A stretch of 31,451 bases of DNA from an uncultured Collinsella sp. (GCA_902496005.1 CABUZI010000006.1:1-31451), one strand, 5' to 3'; shown: positions 7,627-14,917, counted from the stretch's first letter. Made by a program: numbers and translations. Notes: generated from the sequence alone by a model not told the origin.

Positions 7627-7666
7627 GAGGTTTTCGTTGACAGCCCCCAAGGTTGCATCGTATTAT
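7627..7666 (+). promoter_or_regulatory. Strong promoter of the tRNA-tuf transcript
   Basis: TTGACA (7637-7642) and TATTAT (7661-7666) are spaced by 18 bp, close to the sigma-70 consensus. The block from 7627 to 7644, GAGGTTTTC plus the -35, recurs with one difference at 9458-9475 upstream of rpmG. Confidence 0.82.
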
Positions 7667-7728
7667 CTTTTTCGTTCGCGGGGGCGGCGGTCCAAAAGAC
7701 CAAAGAACCTGCGGATACTTGAACGATT

Positions 7729-7810
7729 GGGAGTTTGCCCGAGTGGTTAATGGGGACGGGCTGTAAACCCGTTGGCTCTGCCTACATAGGTTCGAATCCT
7801 ATAGCTCCCA
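7729..7810 (+). tRNA. tRNA-Tyr (anticodon GTA)
   Basis: Acceptor GGGAGTT pairs with AGCTCCC, with one G-U pair. The anticodon loop CTGTAAA gives GTA. A long variable arm is present, as in bacterial tRNA-Tyr, making 82 nt. The 3' end reads ACCC, so CCA is not encoded, unlike the other tRNAs of this window. It is the first gene after the strong promoter. Confidence 0.96.
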
Positions 7811-7820
7811 CCCGTCAAGT

Positions 7821-7896
7821 GCCTGTATAGCTCAGTCGGTAGAGCACTTCGTTGGTAACGAAGAGGTCACCAGTTCAAGTCTGGTTGCAGGCTCCA
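7821..7896 (+). tRNA. tRNA-Thr (anticodon GGT)
   Basis: Acceptor GCCTGTA pairs with TGCAGGC. The anticodon arm CTTCG-TTGGTAA-CGAAG gives GGT, which reads ACC. CCA is encoded. It lies 10 bp after tRNA-Tyr in the same transcript. Confidence 0.97.
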
Positions 7897-7899
7897 TCC

Positions 7900-7976
7900 G
7901 GCGGTGTAGCTCAGTTGGTTAGAGCACACGGTTCATACCCGTGGCGTCACTGGTTCGAATCCAGTCACCGCTACCA
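7900..7976 (+). tRNA. tRNA-Met (anticodon CAT)
   Basis: Acceptor GGCGGTG pairs with CACCGCT, giving a G1-U72 wobble at the first pair. The anticodon arm CACGG-TTCATAC-CCGTG gives CAT. The stem lacks the three consecutive G-C pairs of the initiator, so this is elongator tRNA-Met; tRNA-Ile2, whose CAT is modified to lysidine, cannot be excluded by sequence alone. CCA is encoded. It lies 3 bp after tRNA-Thr. Confidence 0.9.
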
Positions 7977-7987
7977 TAGGTAACACG

Positions 7988-8018
7988 GTGGCTTCTCAAT
8001 AGTATGTTGAGAGGCCAC
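7988..8018 (+). promoter_or_regulatory. Hairpin between tRNA-Met and tuf
   Basis: Arms GTGGCTTCTCAA (7988-7999) and TTGAGAGGCCAC (8007-8018) pair over 12 bp with one G-U. No T-tract follows; instead TATGGTATAAAG is seen. It may be an RNA processing site that frees the tRNAs from tuf mRNA, or part of a tuf-specific start region. Confidence 0.6.
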
Positions 8019-8072
8019 TATGGTATAAAGGCAAAGTCCCGTCCGGGGACGACCTGTTAAGAGGAGGGCTTT

Positions 8073-9263
8073 ATGGCCAAAGAGAAGTTTGAGCGCACTA
8101 AGCCGCATGTTAACATCGGCACCATTGGTCACGTCGACCACGGCAAGACCACGCTGACCGCTGCCATCACCAAGGTTCTCTCCGAGACCGAGGGCTGCAA
8201 GGCTGACTTCACTGCGTTCGAGAACATCGACAAGGCTCCCGAGGAGCGCGAGCGCGGCATTACGATCTCCGTCTCCCACGTTGAGTACGAGACTGCTGCC
8301 CGTCACTACGCTCACGTTGACTGCCCGGGCCACGCTGACTACGTCAAGAACATGATCTCCGGTGCTGCTCAGATGGACGGCGCTATCCTGGTCATCGCTG
8401 CTACCGACGGCCCCATGGCTCAGACCCGCGAGCACATCCTGCTCGCCCGTCAGGTCGGCGTTCCCTACATCGTCGTCTTCCTGAACAAGTGCGACATGGT
8501 CGACGATGACGAGCTCATCGACCTCGTCGAGATGGAGACCCGTGAGCTCCTCTCCGAGTACGATTTCCCCGGCGACGACATCCCCGTCATCCGTGGTTCC
8601 GCTCTGGGCGCTCTCGAGGGCGACGCCAAGTGGATGGACGCCATTCGCGAGCTCATGAAGGCCGTCGACGAGTACATCCCGACGCCTGCTCGTAACAACG
8701 ACCTCCCGTTCCTGATGGCCGTTGAGGACGTTATGACCATCTCCGGCCGTGGTACCGTTGCTACCGGCCGTGTCGAGCGCGGTGAGCTCAAGCTCAACGA
8801 GCCCGTCGAGATCGTCGGCATCAAGGATACCCAGAACACTGTCGTTACCGGTATCGAGATGTTCCGTAAGTCCATGGACTTCTGCGAGGCTGGCGACAAC
8901 GTCGGTCTGCTGCTCCGCGGCATCAAGCGCGAGGACATCGAGCGCGGCCAGGTTCTCTGCAAGCCCGGTTCGGTTACCCCGCACACCAAGTTCACCGGCG
9001 AGATCTACGTTCTGACCAAGGAGGAGGGCGGCCGTCACACCCCGTTCTTCGATGGTTATCGTCCTCAGTTCTACTTCCGTACCACCGACGTTACCGGTAC
9101 GGTCAAGCTCCCCGAGGGCACCGAGATGGCTATGCCTGGTGACCACATCACCATCGAGGGCGACCTCATTCACCCGATCGCCATGGAGGAGGGCCTGCGC
9201 TTCGCTATCCGCGAGGGTGGCCACACCGTCGGTTCGGGCATCGTCTCCACGATCATTGAGTAA
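8073..9263 (+). CDS. tuf: Elongation factor Tu
   Basis: EF-Tu delivers aminoacyl-tRNA to the ribosomal A site with GTP hydrolysis. The 396-residue product has the full set of GTPase motifs: GHVDHGKT (19-26), RGITI in switch I, DCPGH, NKCD and SAL, followed by the two beta-barrel domains ending in VGSGIVSTIIE. A strong AGAGGAGGG site precedes the ATG. Codon choice is narrow (GCT, GTC, CTC, CGT), typical of very high expression. It is downstream of three tRNA genes, like E. coli tufB, and followed by a strong terminator. Confidence 0.99.
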   Translation: MAKEKFERTKPHVNIGTIGHVDHGKTTLTAAITKVLSETEGCKADFTAFENIDKAPEERERGITISVSHVEYETAARHYAHVDCPGHADYVKNMISGAAQMDGAILVIAATDGPMAQTREHILLARQVGVPYIVVFLNKCDMVDDDELIDLVEMETRELLSEYDFPGDDIPVIRGSALGALEGDAKWMDAIRELMKAVDEYIPTPARNNDLPFLMAVEDVMTISGRGTVATGRVERGELKLNEPVEIVGIKDTQNTVVTGIEMFRKSMDFCEAGDNVGLLLRGIKREDIERGQVLCKPGSVTPHTKFTGEIYVLTKEEGGRHTPFFDGYRPQFYFRTTDVTGTVKLPEGTEMAMPGDHITIEGDLIHPIAMEEGLRFAIREGGHTVGSGIVSTIIE

Positions 9264-9293
9264 ATTAGCTCTTTGATATAGCTGACTTAGAGA

Positions 9294-9327
9294 GAACCCG
9301 GCACTTATAGGGTGCCGGGTTCTTTTC
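9294..9327 (+). terminator. Terminator of the tRNA-tuf transcript
   Basis: Arms GAACCCGGCAC (9294-9304) and GTGCCGGGTTC (9312-9322) are perfect over 11 bp with a 7-nt loop, followed by TTTTC. It lies 31 bp after the tuf stop. Confidence 0.93.
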
Positions 9328-9457
9328 TACGCGGGACTTATTCCCCGCCGATTACGCTTCGCTCGCCCTTAAGCCGAGCGTGAGGGATCGATTAGATCTC
9401 GCTGGCTTCATTGATGTGTTCCAAATATGAATGGATCCAGCGAGAACCAATTGATTC

Positions 9458-9497
9458 GAGGTTTTCATTGACAGCACTTACATAGAGCTGATAAAGT
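9458..9497 (+). promoter_or_regulatory. Promoter of the rpmG-tRNA-Trp-secE-nusG unit
   Basis: TTGACA (9468-9473) and TAAAGT (9492-9497) are spaced by 18 bp, 46 bp ahead of rpmG. The preceding GAGGTTTTC is shared with the tRNA-tuf promoter. The 215-bp gap after tuf also holds a 9-bp inverted repeat (9397-9405, 9437-9445) and no gene. Confidence 0.75.
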
Positions 9498-9542
9498 ACC
9501 ATCTCGTGCCCGTACGGGGCGGATATGAAAGGTTCAGGATAC

Positions 9543-9692
9543 ATGCGTACTCTAGTTACTCTTGCGTGCACTGAGTGCAAGCGCCGCAACTATACGACCA
9601 CCAAGAACAAGGCGAACATGCCTGATCGTATGGAGATCAAGAAGTATTGCCCCTGGTGCCGTCACCACACGCTGCACAAAGAGACTCGCTAG
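9543..9692 (+). CDS. rpmG: 50S ribosomal protein L33, zinc-binding form
   Basis: The 49-residue product is a complete L33 of the large ribosomal subunit. Four cysteines in two CxxC pairs (Cys9/12 in CTEC and Cys36/39 in CPWC) mark the zinc-binding form. Landmarks are CKRRNYTTTKNK and KKYCPWCRHHTLHKETR. The ATG follows AGGAT about 6 nt upstream. rpmG directly before secE is common in Gram-positive bacteria. Confidence 0.97.
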   Translation: MRTLVTLACTECKRRNYTTTKNKANMPDRMEIKKYCPWCRHHTLHKETR

Positions 9693-9705
9693 TCTCTAGT
9701 TACAT

Positions 9706-9781
9706 ACGCCAGTAGTTCAATTGGTAGAGCATCGGTCTCCAAAACCGAGTGTTGAGGGTTCGAGTCCTTCCTGGCGTGCCA
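9706..9781 (+). tRNA. tRNA-Trp (anticodon CCA)
   Basis: Acceptor ACGCCAG pairs with CTGGCGT. The anticodon loop CTCCAAA gives CCA. The 3' CCA is encoded. It lies 13 bp after rpmG and before secE, a common arrangement. Confidence 0.97.
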
Positions 9782-9790
9782 GTCATTATT

Positions 9791-9821
9791 CCGTAAGCTC
9801 CCATTTGGGGGCTTACGGTTT
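9791..9821 (+). terminator. Hairpin after tRNA-Trp, possible partial terminator or processing site
   Basis: CCGTAAGCTCCC (9791-9802) pairs with GGGGGCTTACGG (9807-9818) around an ATTT loop, with one G-U. Only TTT follows, and secE has no obvious separate promoter, so read-through or RNA processing is likely. Confidence 0.6.
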
Positions 9822-9857
9822 ACTCATGTATAAGCGCATTGCGCGGAGGTAACCCAA

Positions 9858-10196
9858 ATGGCCAACAAGAAGAACAAGAAGAAGGCACAGCAGCAGGCGC
9901 CTGCCAACAAAGCTGCCGCCAACTCCAAGGTTGAGGCCAAGAAGGCCGTTGCCAAGAAGAGCGAGAAGGCTGCGAAGTCTAAGAAGAACGAGAAGCCTGG
10001 TTTCTTCGCCCGCACCAAGAAGTATTTCGCTTCGGTGAAGTCCGAGATGAAGCGTGTCACGTGGCCCGACAAGAAGGAGCTCGTGAACTACTCGGTCGTC
10101 GTTTGCGCTTCTCTGGTCGTTGTCGGCGTCGTCATCGCTCTGCTCGATGCTGGCTTTGGCGAGGCTCTTGCTCTGTTCTCCGGATTGAGGGGCTAA
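9858..10196 (+). CDS. secE: Protein translocase subunit SecE
   Basis: SecE is the small membrane subunit that clamps SecY in the Sec translocase. The 112-residue product has a lysine/alanine-rich N-terminal tail (1-50), the conserved amphipathic segment KSEMKRVTWPDKKEL and one membrane segment (about 77-100). The lysine-rich tail is longer than in minimal SecE proteins, as is usual in actinobacteria. GCGGAGGT precedes the ATG. It is followed by nusG after 3 bp, the canonical pair. Confidence 0.96.
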   Translation: MANKKNKKKAQQQAPANKAAANSKVEAKKAVAKKSEKAAKSKKNEKPGFFARTKKYFASVKSEMKRVTWPDKKELVNYSVVVCASLVVVGVVIALLDAGFGEALALFSGLRG

Positions 10197-10199
10197 ACC

Positions 10200-10736
10200 A
10201 TGTCTAAGCGTTGGTACGTCGTTCACACTTACTCTGGATACGAGAACCGTGTTAAGTCCGATCTCGAGCATCGCATCGAGACCATGGGCATGCAGGACCG
10301 TATCTTTGATATCGAGATTCCTATGGAGCGCGTCACCGAGATCAAAGAGGGTGGCAAGCGCGAGACCAAGGATTCTAAGATCTTCCCGGGTTATGTCCTG
10401 GTTCGCATGGAGATGGATGACGATGCCTGGACGTGTGTTCGTAACACGCCCGGTGTCACCGGTTTCCTGGGCGGCAACGGCAAGCCCGCTCCGCTTTCCC
10501 GCGACGAGTACAATAAGATGACTCGTCGTTCCGGTAAGGGCGATTCGCCCAAGCGTACGTCGGTTGATATTGAGGTCGGCACGTCCGTCCGCGTTACCGA
10601 TGGCCCGCTTACCGACTTTGATGGCAAGGTCTCCGAGGTTAACACCGAGGCAGGCAAGCTCAAGGTCACGCTGATGATCTTTGGCCGCGAGACGCCGGTC
10701 GAGCTCGACTTTAACCAGGTCGCTGTCATCGCTTAA
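10200..10736 (+). CDS. nusG: Transcription termination/antitermination factor NusG
   Basis: NusG binds RNA polymerase and links it to Rho or the ribosome. The 178-residue product has the NGN domain (about 3-105, with KRWYVVHTYSGYENRV and FPGYVLVRM) and a C-terminal KOW domain (about 122-165, with VRVTDGPLTDFDGKVSEV). The start is 3 bp after the secE stop, so they are co-transcribed. A 122-bp leader separates it from rplK. Confidence 0.98.
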   Translation: MSKRWYVVHTYSGYENRVKSDLEHRIETMGMQDRIFDIEIPMERVTEIKEGGKRETKDSKIFPGYVLVRMEMDDDAWTCVRNTPGVTGFLGGNGKPAPLSRDEYNKMTRRSGKGDSPKRTSVDIEVGTSVRVTDGPLTDFDGKVSEVNTEAGKLKVTLMIFGRETPVELDFNQVAVIA

Positions 10737-10858
10737 GTTTTGTCCGTTCGCGCGAGCGTGCTTCTTCTGTGACTGCTCATCTCAGGAGTGCTTCTAACAC
10801 GTGCGTGCTTACGATATAGCAAGTACTACTTCACACTCGTGATTTGAAAGGAATGACC

Positions 10859-11287
10859 ATGGCTGAGAAGAAGGTTGCCAACGTCATTAAGCTCCAGATT
10901 CCTGCTGGTGCAGCTAACCCCGCTCCTCCCGTCGGCCCCGCCCTGGGCGCTGCTGGCGTGAACATCATGCAGTTCTGCCAGGCCTTTAACGCCGAGACGC
11001 AGGACAAGAAGGGCGACATCATCCCCGTTGAGATTTCTGTCTACGAGGATAAGTCCTTCTCCTTCATCACCAAGACCCCGCCGGCGGCTCACCTCATCAA
11101 GAAGGAGCTGAACCTCAAGTCTGGTTCCGCTAAGCCCCAGGCCGACAAGGTTGGCCAGCTCTCCCAGGAGCAGCTCACCAAGATCGCCGAGATCAAGATG
11201 CCGGACCTCAATGCCAACGACATTGACGCCGCCAAGAAGATCATCGCCGGTACCGCCCGTTCCATGGGCGTCACGATCGCTGAGTAG
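10859..11287 (+). CDS. rplK: 50S ribosomal protein L11
   Basis: L11 forms the GTPase-associated stalk base with 23S rRNA and is needed for RelA activation. The 142-residue product shows the N-terminal VIKLQIPAGAANPAPPVGPALG and the C-terminal RNA-binding part ending in ARSMGVTIAE. The ATG at 10859 is chosen because AAAGGA lies 6 nt upstream; earlier in-frame TTG and ATG codons overlap that site. The 122-bp leader after nusG could carry regulation, though no clear terminator is seen there. Confidence 0.97.
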   Translation: MAEKKVANVIKLQIPAGAANPAPPVGPALGAAGVNIMQFCQAFNAETQDKKGDIIPVEISVYEDKSFSFITKTPPAAHLIKKELNLKSGSAKPQADKVGQLSQEQLTKIAEIKMPDLNANDIDAAKKIIAGTARSMGVTIAE

Positions 11288-11305
11288 CGATTTCTTTAGG
11301 TAATG

Positions 11306-11354
11306 ACGGGTGCTCCAACCGGGGCGCCCGTTAAATGTGTGCAATAGGGCACAC
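11306..11354 (+). promoter_or_regulatory. Two adjacent hairpins between rplK and rplA
   Basis: ACGGGTGCTCC (11306-11316) pairs with GGGGCGCCCGT (11321-11331) around AACC, with two G-U pairs; GTGTGC (11337-11342) pairs with GCACAC (11349-11354). No T-tract follows. The position fits an mRNA structure that tunes rplA, possibly an L1 autoregulation site, but this is inference. Confidence 0.5.
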
Positions 11355-11404
11355 GATACGATGTGGGAGGGCTCACGCCCGTTTAACCACAGGAGGTAAT
11401 GCAC

Positions 11405-12112
11405 ATGGCTAAGCATGGTAAGAGCTATAACGCCGCTGCCGAGAAGATCGACCGCGCCACGCTCTACACCCCCCTTCAGGCTGCCAAGCTCATCAAGGAG
11501 CTCGACACCGCCAAGTTCGACGAGACCGTCGAGGCCCACTTCCGTCTGGGCGTCGATACTCGTAAGGCTGACCAGAACATTCGTGGCTCCATCTCCCTGC
11601 CCCACGGCACCGGCAAGACCATTCGTGTTGCCGTCTTCGCCGAGGGCGAGAAGGCTCGCGAGGCCGAGGCTGCCGGCGCCGACATCATCGGTTCCGACGA
11701 GCTCGTCGCCCAGATTCAGAAGGGCGAGATCAACTTCGACGCCGCTATCGCTACGCCGAACATGATGGCCAAGGTTGGCCGCATCGGTAAGATCCTTGGT
11801 CCCCGTGGCCTCATGCCGAACCCCAAGCTCGGCACCGTGACCATGGACGTCGCCAAGATGGTCTCCGAGCTCAAGGCCGGCCGCGTTGAGTATCGCGCCG
11901 ACCGCTACGGCATCTGCCACGTGCCCCTGGGCAAGAAGTCCTTCTCTGAGCAGCAGCTCGTCGAGAACTACGCCGCCCTGTACACCGAGATCCTGCGCGT
12001 CAAGCCCTCTTCTGCTAAGGGCAAGTACGTCAAGTCCATCTCCGTGTCTTCCACCATGGGCCCTGGCGTCAAGGTCGATCCCGCTATCCAGCGTGACTTC
12101 CTGGCTGAGTAA
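11405..12112 (+). CDS. rplA: 50S ribosomal protein L1
   Basis: L1 builds the mobile L1 stalk that helps release the E-site tRNA, and represses its own operon in many bacteria. The 235-residue product has the family signature KVGRIGKILGPRGLMPNPKLGTVT region (about residues 120-145) and the usual two-domain length. I chose the ATG at 11405, 8 nt after AGGAGG; the ATG at 11399 is only 2 nt from that site. Unlike in E. coli, rplJ and rplL do not follow: a terminator and a convergent gene come next. Confidence 0.97.
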   Translation: MAKHGKSYNAAAEKIDRATLYTPLQAAKLIKELDTAKFDETVEAHFRLGVDTRKADQNIRGSISLPHGTGKTIRVAVFAEGEKAREAEAAGADIIGSDELVAQIQKGEINFDAAIATPNMMAKVGRIGKILGPRGLMPNPKLGTVTMDVAKMVSELKAGRVEYRADRYGICHVPLGKKSFSEQQLVENYAALYTEILRVKPSSAKGKYVKSISVSSTMGPGVKVDPAIQRDFLAE

Positions 12113-12150
12113 CTTTTAGTTACTGCCTGAGCAAAGCAAGCATTGCTAAA

Positions 12151-12190
12151 GAAACCCGGTTCTGTCTTGTGCAGGACCGAGTTTCTTGCT
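12151..12190 (+). terminator. Terminator after rplA
   Basis: GAAACCCGGTTCTG (12151-12164) pairs with CAGGACCGAGTTTC (12172-12185) with one mismatch and one G-U, followed by TTGCT. Weak T-tract but correct position. Confidence 0.75.
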
Positions 12191-12194
12191 ATCG

Positions 12195-12239
12195 CGTCAA
12201 AACTGCCTCAAAGGGGGCAGTGACCCCTTTGAGGCAGTT
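12195..12239 (-). terminator. Terminator of the phosphoesterase gene, overlapping its stop
   Basis: Perfect 16-bp arms lie at 12201-12216 and 12224-12239 with a 7-nt loop. On the minus strand the stem is followed by TTTTGACG. The stop codon TAA (12238-12240) lies within the first arm. The apical part CAAAGGGG/CCCCTTTG recurs in two other hairpins here. Confidence 0.85.
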
Positions 12240-12948
12240 ACCAGGGTGTTCTGGCGGTTGAGGACTCGATGGCCTCGTGGCGCTTGAGCTCGCGGCGCAT
12301 GGTTTGTGAGTTGAGCCAGGCTGCCTGCCAGCCACGGATGGGGTAGCGCGTCTGGTCGAGCTCAAACTGCGTATATCCGCTGGCGTTGATGATCATTGCC
12401 CCGCATGCATGTTGACGCTCACGCTGAAAGTCGCGACCATAGCATTGGTGCACATGCCCGTGCACCATGTAGTCGGGATTCCAGGATTCGAGCGCTGTGT
12501 TAAAGCATTCAAATCCTCGATGTGGCAGATCATCCAGATCGCCCATGCCGGCGGCGGGCGCATGGGTCAGCAGGATGTCGCAGCCGCCGACCATCCTCAC
12601 TTTGCGTGACAGCTTGCGCACGCGCTTGGCCATCTCGCGCTCGGTGTACATGTTGGCGCCATCTCGGTAGCGCATGGAGCCGCCAAGCCCCGCAATGCGG
12701 ACGCCGCGATACACGTAAACGGAGTCTTCGACACAGATACAGCCGCCTGGTGCATGACGCGCGTAGCGGTCATCGTGATTGCCGCGAACGTAGATGAGCG
12801 GTTTGTTGATGACGGTGACCAAAAACTCAAGATAATCCGGGTCCAGATCGCCAGCGGACAAAATCAGGTCGACACCCTCAAAGCGTTCCTTGCGAAAGCA
12901 CTCCCATAGGCATCGTTCTTCGGTATCGGCTATGGCAAGGATTTTCAT
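12238..12948 (-). CDS. Calcineurin-like metallophosphoesterase
   Basis: The 236-residue protein has the metallophosphoesterase motif series: ILAIADTE (Asp8), SAGDLD (Asp34), VRGNHDD (57-60), LLTHAP (His129) and VHGHVHQ (163-167). These residues hold a two-metal centre that hydrolyses phosphomonoesters or diesters. In the first motif the usual D-x-H is D-x-E (Glu10), which may alter metal binding. The start codon overlaps the stop of the upstream ParB-like/Bmp gene as ATGA, so the two are translated together and probably act in one pathway. Substrate is unknown; no nuclease-specific features are seen. Codon use matches the core genes. Confidence 0.85.
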   Translation of the reverse strand: MKILAIADTEERCLWECFRKERFEGVDLILSAGDLDPDYLEFLVTVINKPLIYVRGNHDDRYARHAPGGCICVEDSVYVYRGVRIAGLGGSMRYRDGANMYTEREMAKRVRKLSRKVRMVGGCDILLTHAPAAGMGDLDDLPHRGFECFNTALESWNPDYMVHGHVHQCYGRDFQRERQHACGAMIINASGYTQFELDQTRYPIRGWQAAWLNSQTMRRELKRHEAIESSTARTPW

Positions 12949-14861
12949 AGGGCGTGGACCTTCGGCTCATCGTTGGGCTGCGGAATGGTGCCCACCACGT
13001 TGTCGGCCAACCAGTCCATCTCGACGATTTGAGTGCTCGGCAGTGGGGGAAAGCCCTCGATCTGCACCACGCCGTCTTGGCTATGGAGCTCGCCGCCAAA
13101 TGGATTGATGGAGCCCTCGACGATGCCATTGCGGAGTAGCTGAACAAGCTTGCGCGTCTGATAGGGCAGGCCCGGAGCGTAGCGAATATCGATAACGCCC
13201 GAGCTCATGCCATACCAGTAGTTGACGGCGCGGACCCGGCTGTCGTCACTGGTCTCGTCCCAGGTGCCATGCAGCAGACTTCGCACGATAAGCTCGTAAT
13301 ATCGGCCCCAGTTCCACACCGGCATGGCAATGCCGGCAACCTTGCCATCGATCAGGCGGTGAAGTCCGTAGGCCGTGGGATCTTCGAGCGGCTTTGACAT
13401 GTCGGCGCCGGTCATGACGCTCACGCCTTCGCGGCACATGGCCTCGGCAAGGCCACCGGCAGGCACATCGCCCCAGGTCAGGATAATTTGCGCACGGGGG
13501 TCGAGCAGCGAGGCGCCAATCGCAAAGGCGTTGATTTCGCTGAGTGCGCCCGAGGCAAAGACCGACGCGTGGTAACCGATGCGGTGGTTGTCCGCCATGC
13601 TGGCGGCAAGGGCGCCCAGGAGGAACTTGGCCTCGTACATCTTGCCAAAGTACGAACGGACGCTTTGATGGGGAAGACCGATAGAGCAGTTGAGGAACCG
13701 AACCCGGGGATACTCAACGGCAGCCCTGAGCGTGTATTCCATCAGGCGGTGCGAGGTCGAGAAGATGACGTTTGCTCCATGTTTGACAGCCGTTTCCACG
13801 GCGGCGTAGAACGCGTCCGGATCATGGCAGTCCTCGAACGCCTCGGTGCGCACGATACCGCCAAAGTGCTCATCGAGATACTGACGCCCTTGGTCGTGCA
13901 GGCTGTCCCAGCTCGACGTCGCACAGGGGAACTCATGGATAAAGGCGATGCGCAGGGGGTTGGCCGCCGAATAGACGGTCTTGCCCATAAAGAAGCTGAG
14001 CACGCCGGAGGTGGACTTGGCGGGCGACTCCTCCTCATCGACGCTCGGTGCTTCGACAAGATCTACCTTGTCCTCGTTATTTTTGCCGGCAATGACCAGC
14101 TCGCGCCAGATCTTGCACAGGCGGTTTACGACGATATCCGTCGGTGTATCCAGCAGGCGGTCCTGGTTGTACACATTGAGGTAGACGAGCATGGCGTCGG
14201 CGGGCGTAATGTCCAGGTGGTCGCCGCCCGCGCGAAGGTAGGCGCGCTTAAAGAGTAAGAAGGTGTGGCGCAGGTAGTCGACCTTTTTCTGCGGCCATTT
14301 TTCGATAAGGTCCTGACCGAGCATCTTGGCGAGCGTCTCGTAGCTTCCCTCGCGTGAGAACTCGATCTCGTATAGGGGGCAGACGCGCCAAAACGCGCAG
14401 AACTCACCGTACAGGCGGCTTTCGACGGAATCCCATGTGCCGGGGTAGAGACGGGTGACCTTGGCCGAAACCGTCGGGGCGTCCAGGAATTTGAGGACAC
14501 TGACGCGCTTGTTGCCCTCTTGGACGTAAAACCGATGCATGAACTCGGTGACGATGACGGGATCGCGATAGCCCTCGGTCACCTGGATGTCGTAGAGGTT
14601 GGACCACTTGCGGGCGAACTCGGTGCTAAACGGCAGCAAGGGCATAAAGTTGCATGAAAAGGCGGACTGACGGCCCTTAGTAACCGTACCGACGACCATT
14701 TCGAGCGGAATGTCCCTTAGGCCGACGCTCTCTCGCTGACCTAAGGGGAGCTGGGCGACCAAGCTATCGAGGTCCGTGAGGTACGGATGCTCGCTTTGAC
14801 TAATGGCGCGTCGACGTCCTTGCTCACCGCGCTTGCGTGCTTGACGATAGGCCTCTTCCAT
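12945..14861 (-). CDS. Cytoplasmic ParB-like and Bmp (purine-nucleoside-binding-like) fusion protein
   Basis: The 638-residue protein has no signal peptide or lipobox. Residues about 50-140 resemble a ParB/sulfiredoxin-type domain, with VQEGNKRVSVLKF at 113-125. A helical linker follows (145-260), then a low-complexity acidic stretch (262-285). From about 302 to 600 it resembles the Bmp/PnrA periplasmic-binding family (LRIAFIHE, ANVIFSTSH, SYFGKMYEAKFLLGALAASMADNHRIGY), which in lipoproteins captures purine nucleosides for an ABC importer. Here the domain is in the cytosol and fused to a ParB-like part, so a ligand-sensing regulator or enzyme is more likely than transport. No ABC permease for it is adjacent. 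It overlaps the phosphoesterase gene by ATGA. Bmp assignment is firm, the ParB-like one moderate, function unknown. Confidence 0.75.
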   Translation of the reverse strand: MEEAYRQARKRGEQGRRRAISQSEHPYLTDLDSLVAQLPLGQRESVGLRDIPLEMVVGTVTKGRQSAFSCNFMPLLPFSTEFARKWSNLYDIQVTEGYRDPVIVTEFMHRFYVQEGNKRVSVLKFLDAPTVSAKVTRLYPGTWDSVESRLYGEFCAFWRVCPLYEIEFSREGSYETLAKMLGQDLIEKWPQKKVDYLRHTFLLFKRAYLRAGGDHLDITPADAMLVYLNVYNQDRLLDTPTDIVVNRLCKIWRELVIAGKNNEDKVDLVEAPSVDEEESPAKSTSGVLSFFMGKTVYSAANPLRIAFIHEFPCATSSWDSLHDQGRQYLDEHFGGIVRTEAFEDCHDPDAFYAAVETAVKHGANVIFSTSHRLMEYTLRAAVEYPRVRFLNCSIGLPHQSVRSYFGKMYEAKFLLGALAASMADNHRIGYHASVFASGALSEINAFAIGASLLDPRAQIILTWGDVPAGGLAEAMCREGVSVMTGADMSKPLEDPTAYGLHRLIDGKVAGIAMPVWNWGRYYELIVRSLLHGTWDETSDDSRVRAVNYWYGMSSGVIDIRYAPGLPYQTRKLVQLLRNGIVEGSINPFGGELHSQDGVVQIEGFPPLPSTQIVEMDWLADNVVGTIPQPNDEPKVHAL

Positions 14862-14917
14862 GGTGTCTACTCCCTTAGTCGTTTAAACAACGATATGAAC
14901 CATGGTACCACGATGCG

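Noticed and set aside
7971..9224. 417-codon minus-strand frame opposite tuf
   Set aside because: It mirrors EF-Tu codon bias and gives a Val/Leu/Asp/Gly-rich product without any family resemblance.
9392..9589. Minus-strand 65-codon frame upstream of rpmG
   Set aside because: It would start inside rpmG, cover the rpmG promoter, and shows no recognisable pattern.
10826..11920. 364-codon minus-strand frame opposite rplK and rplA
   Set aside because: Same shadow pattern; it spans two ribosomal protein genes.
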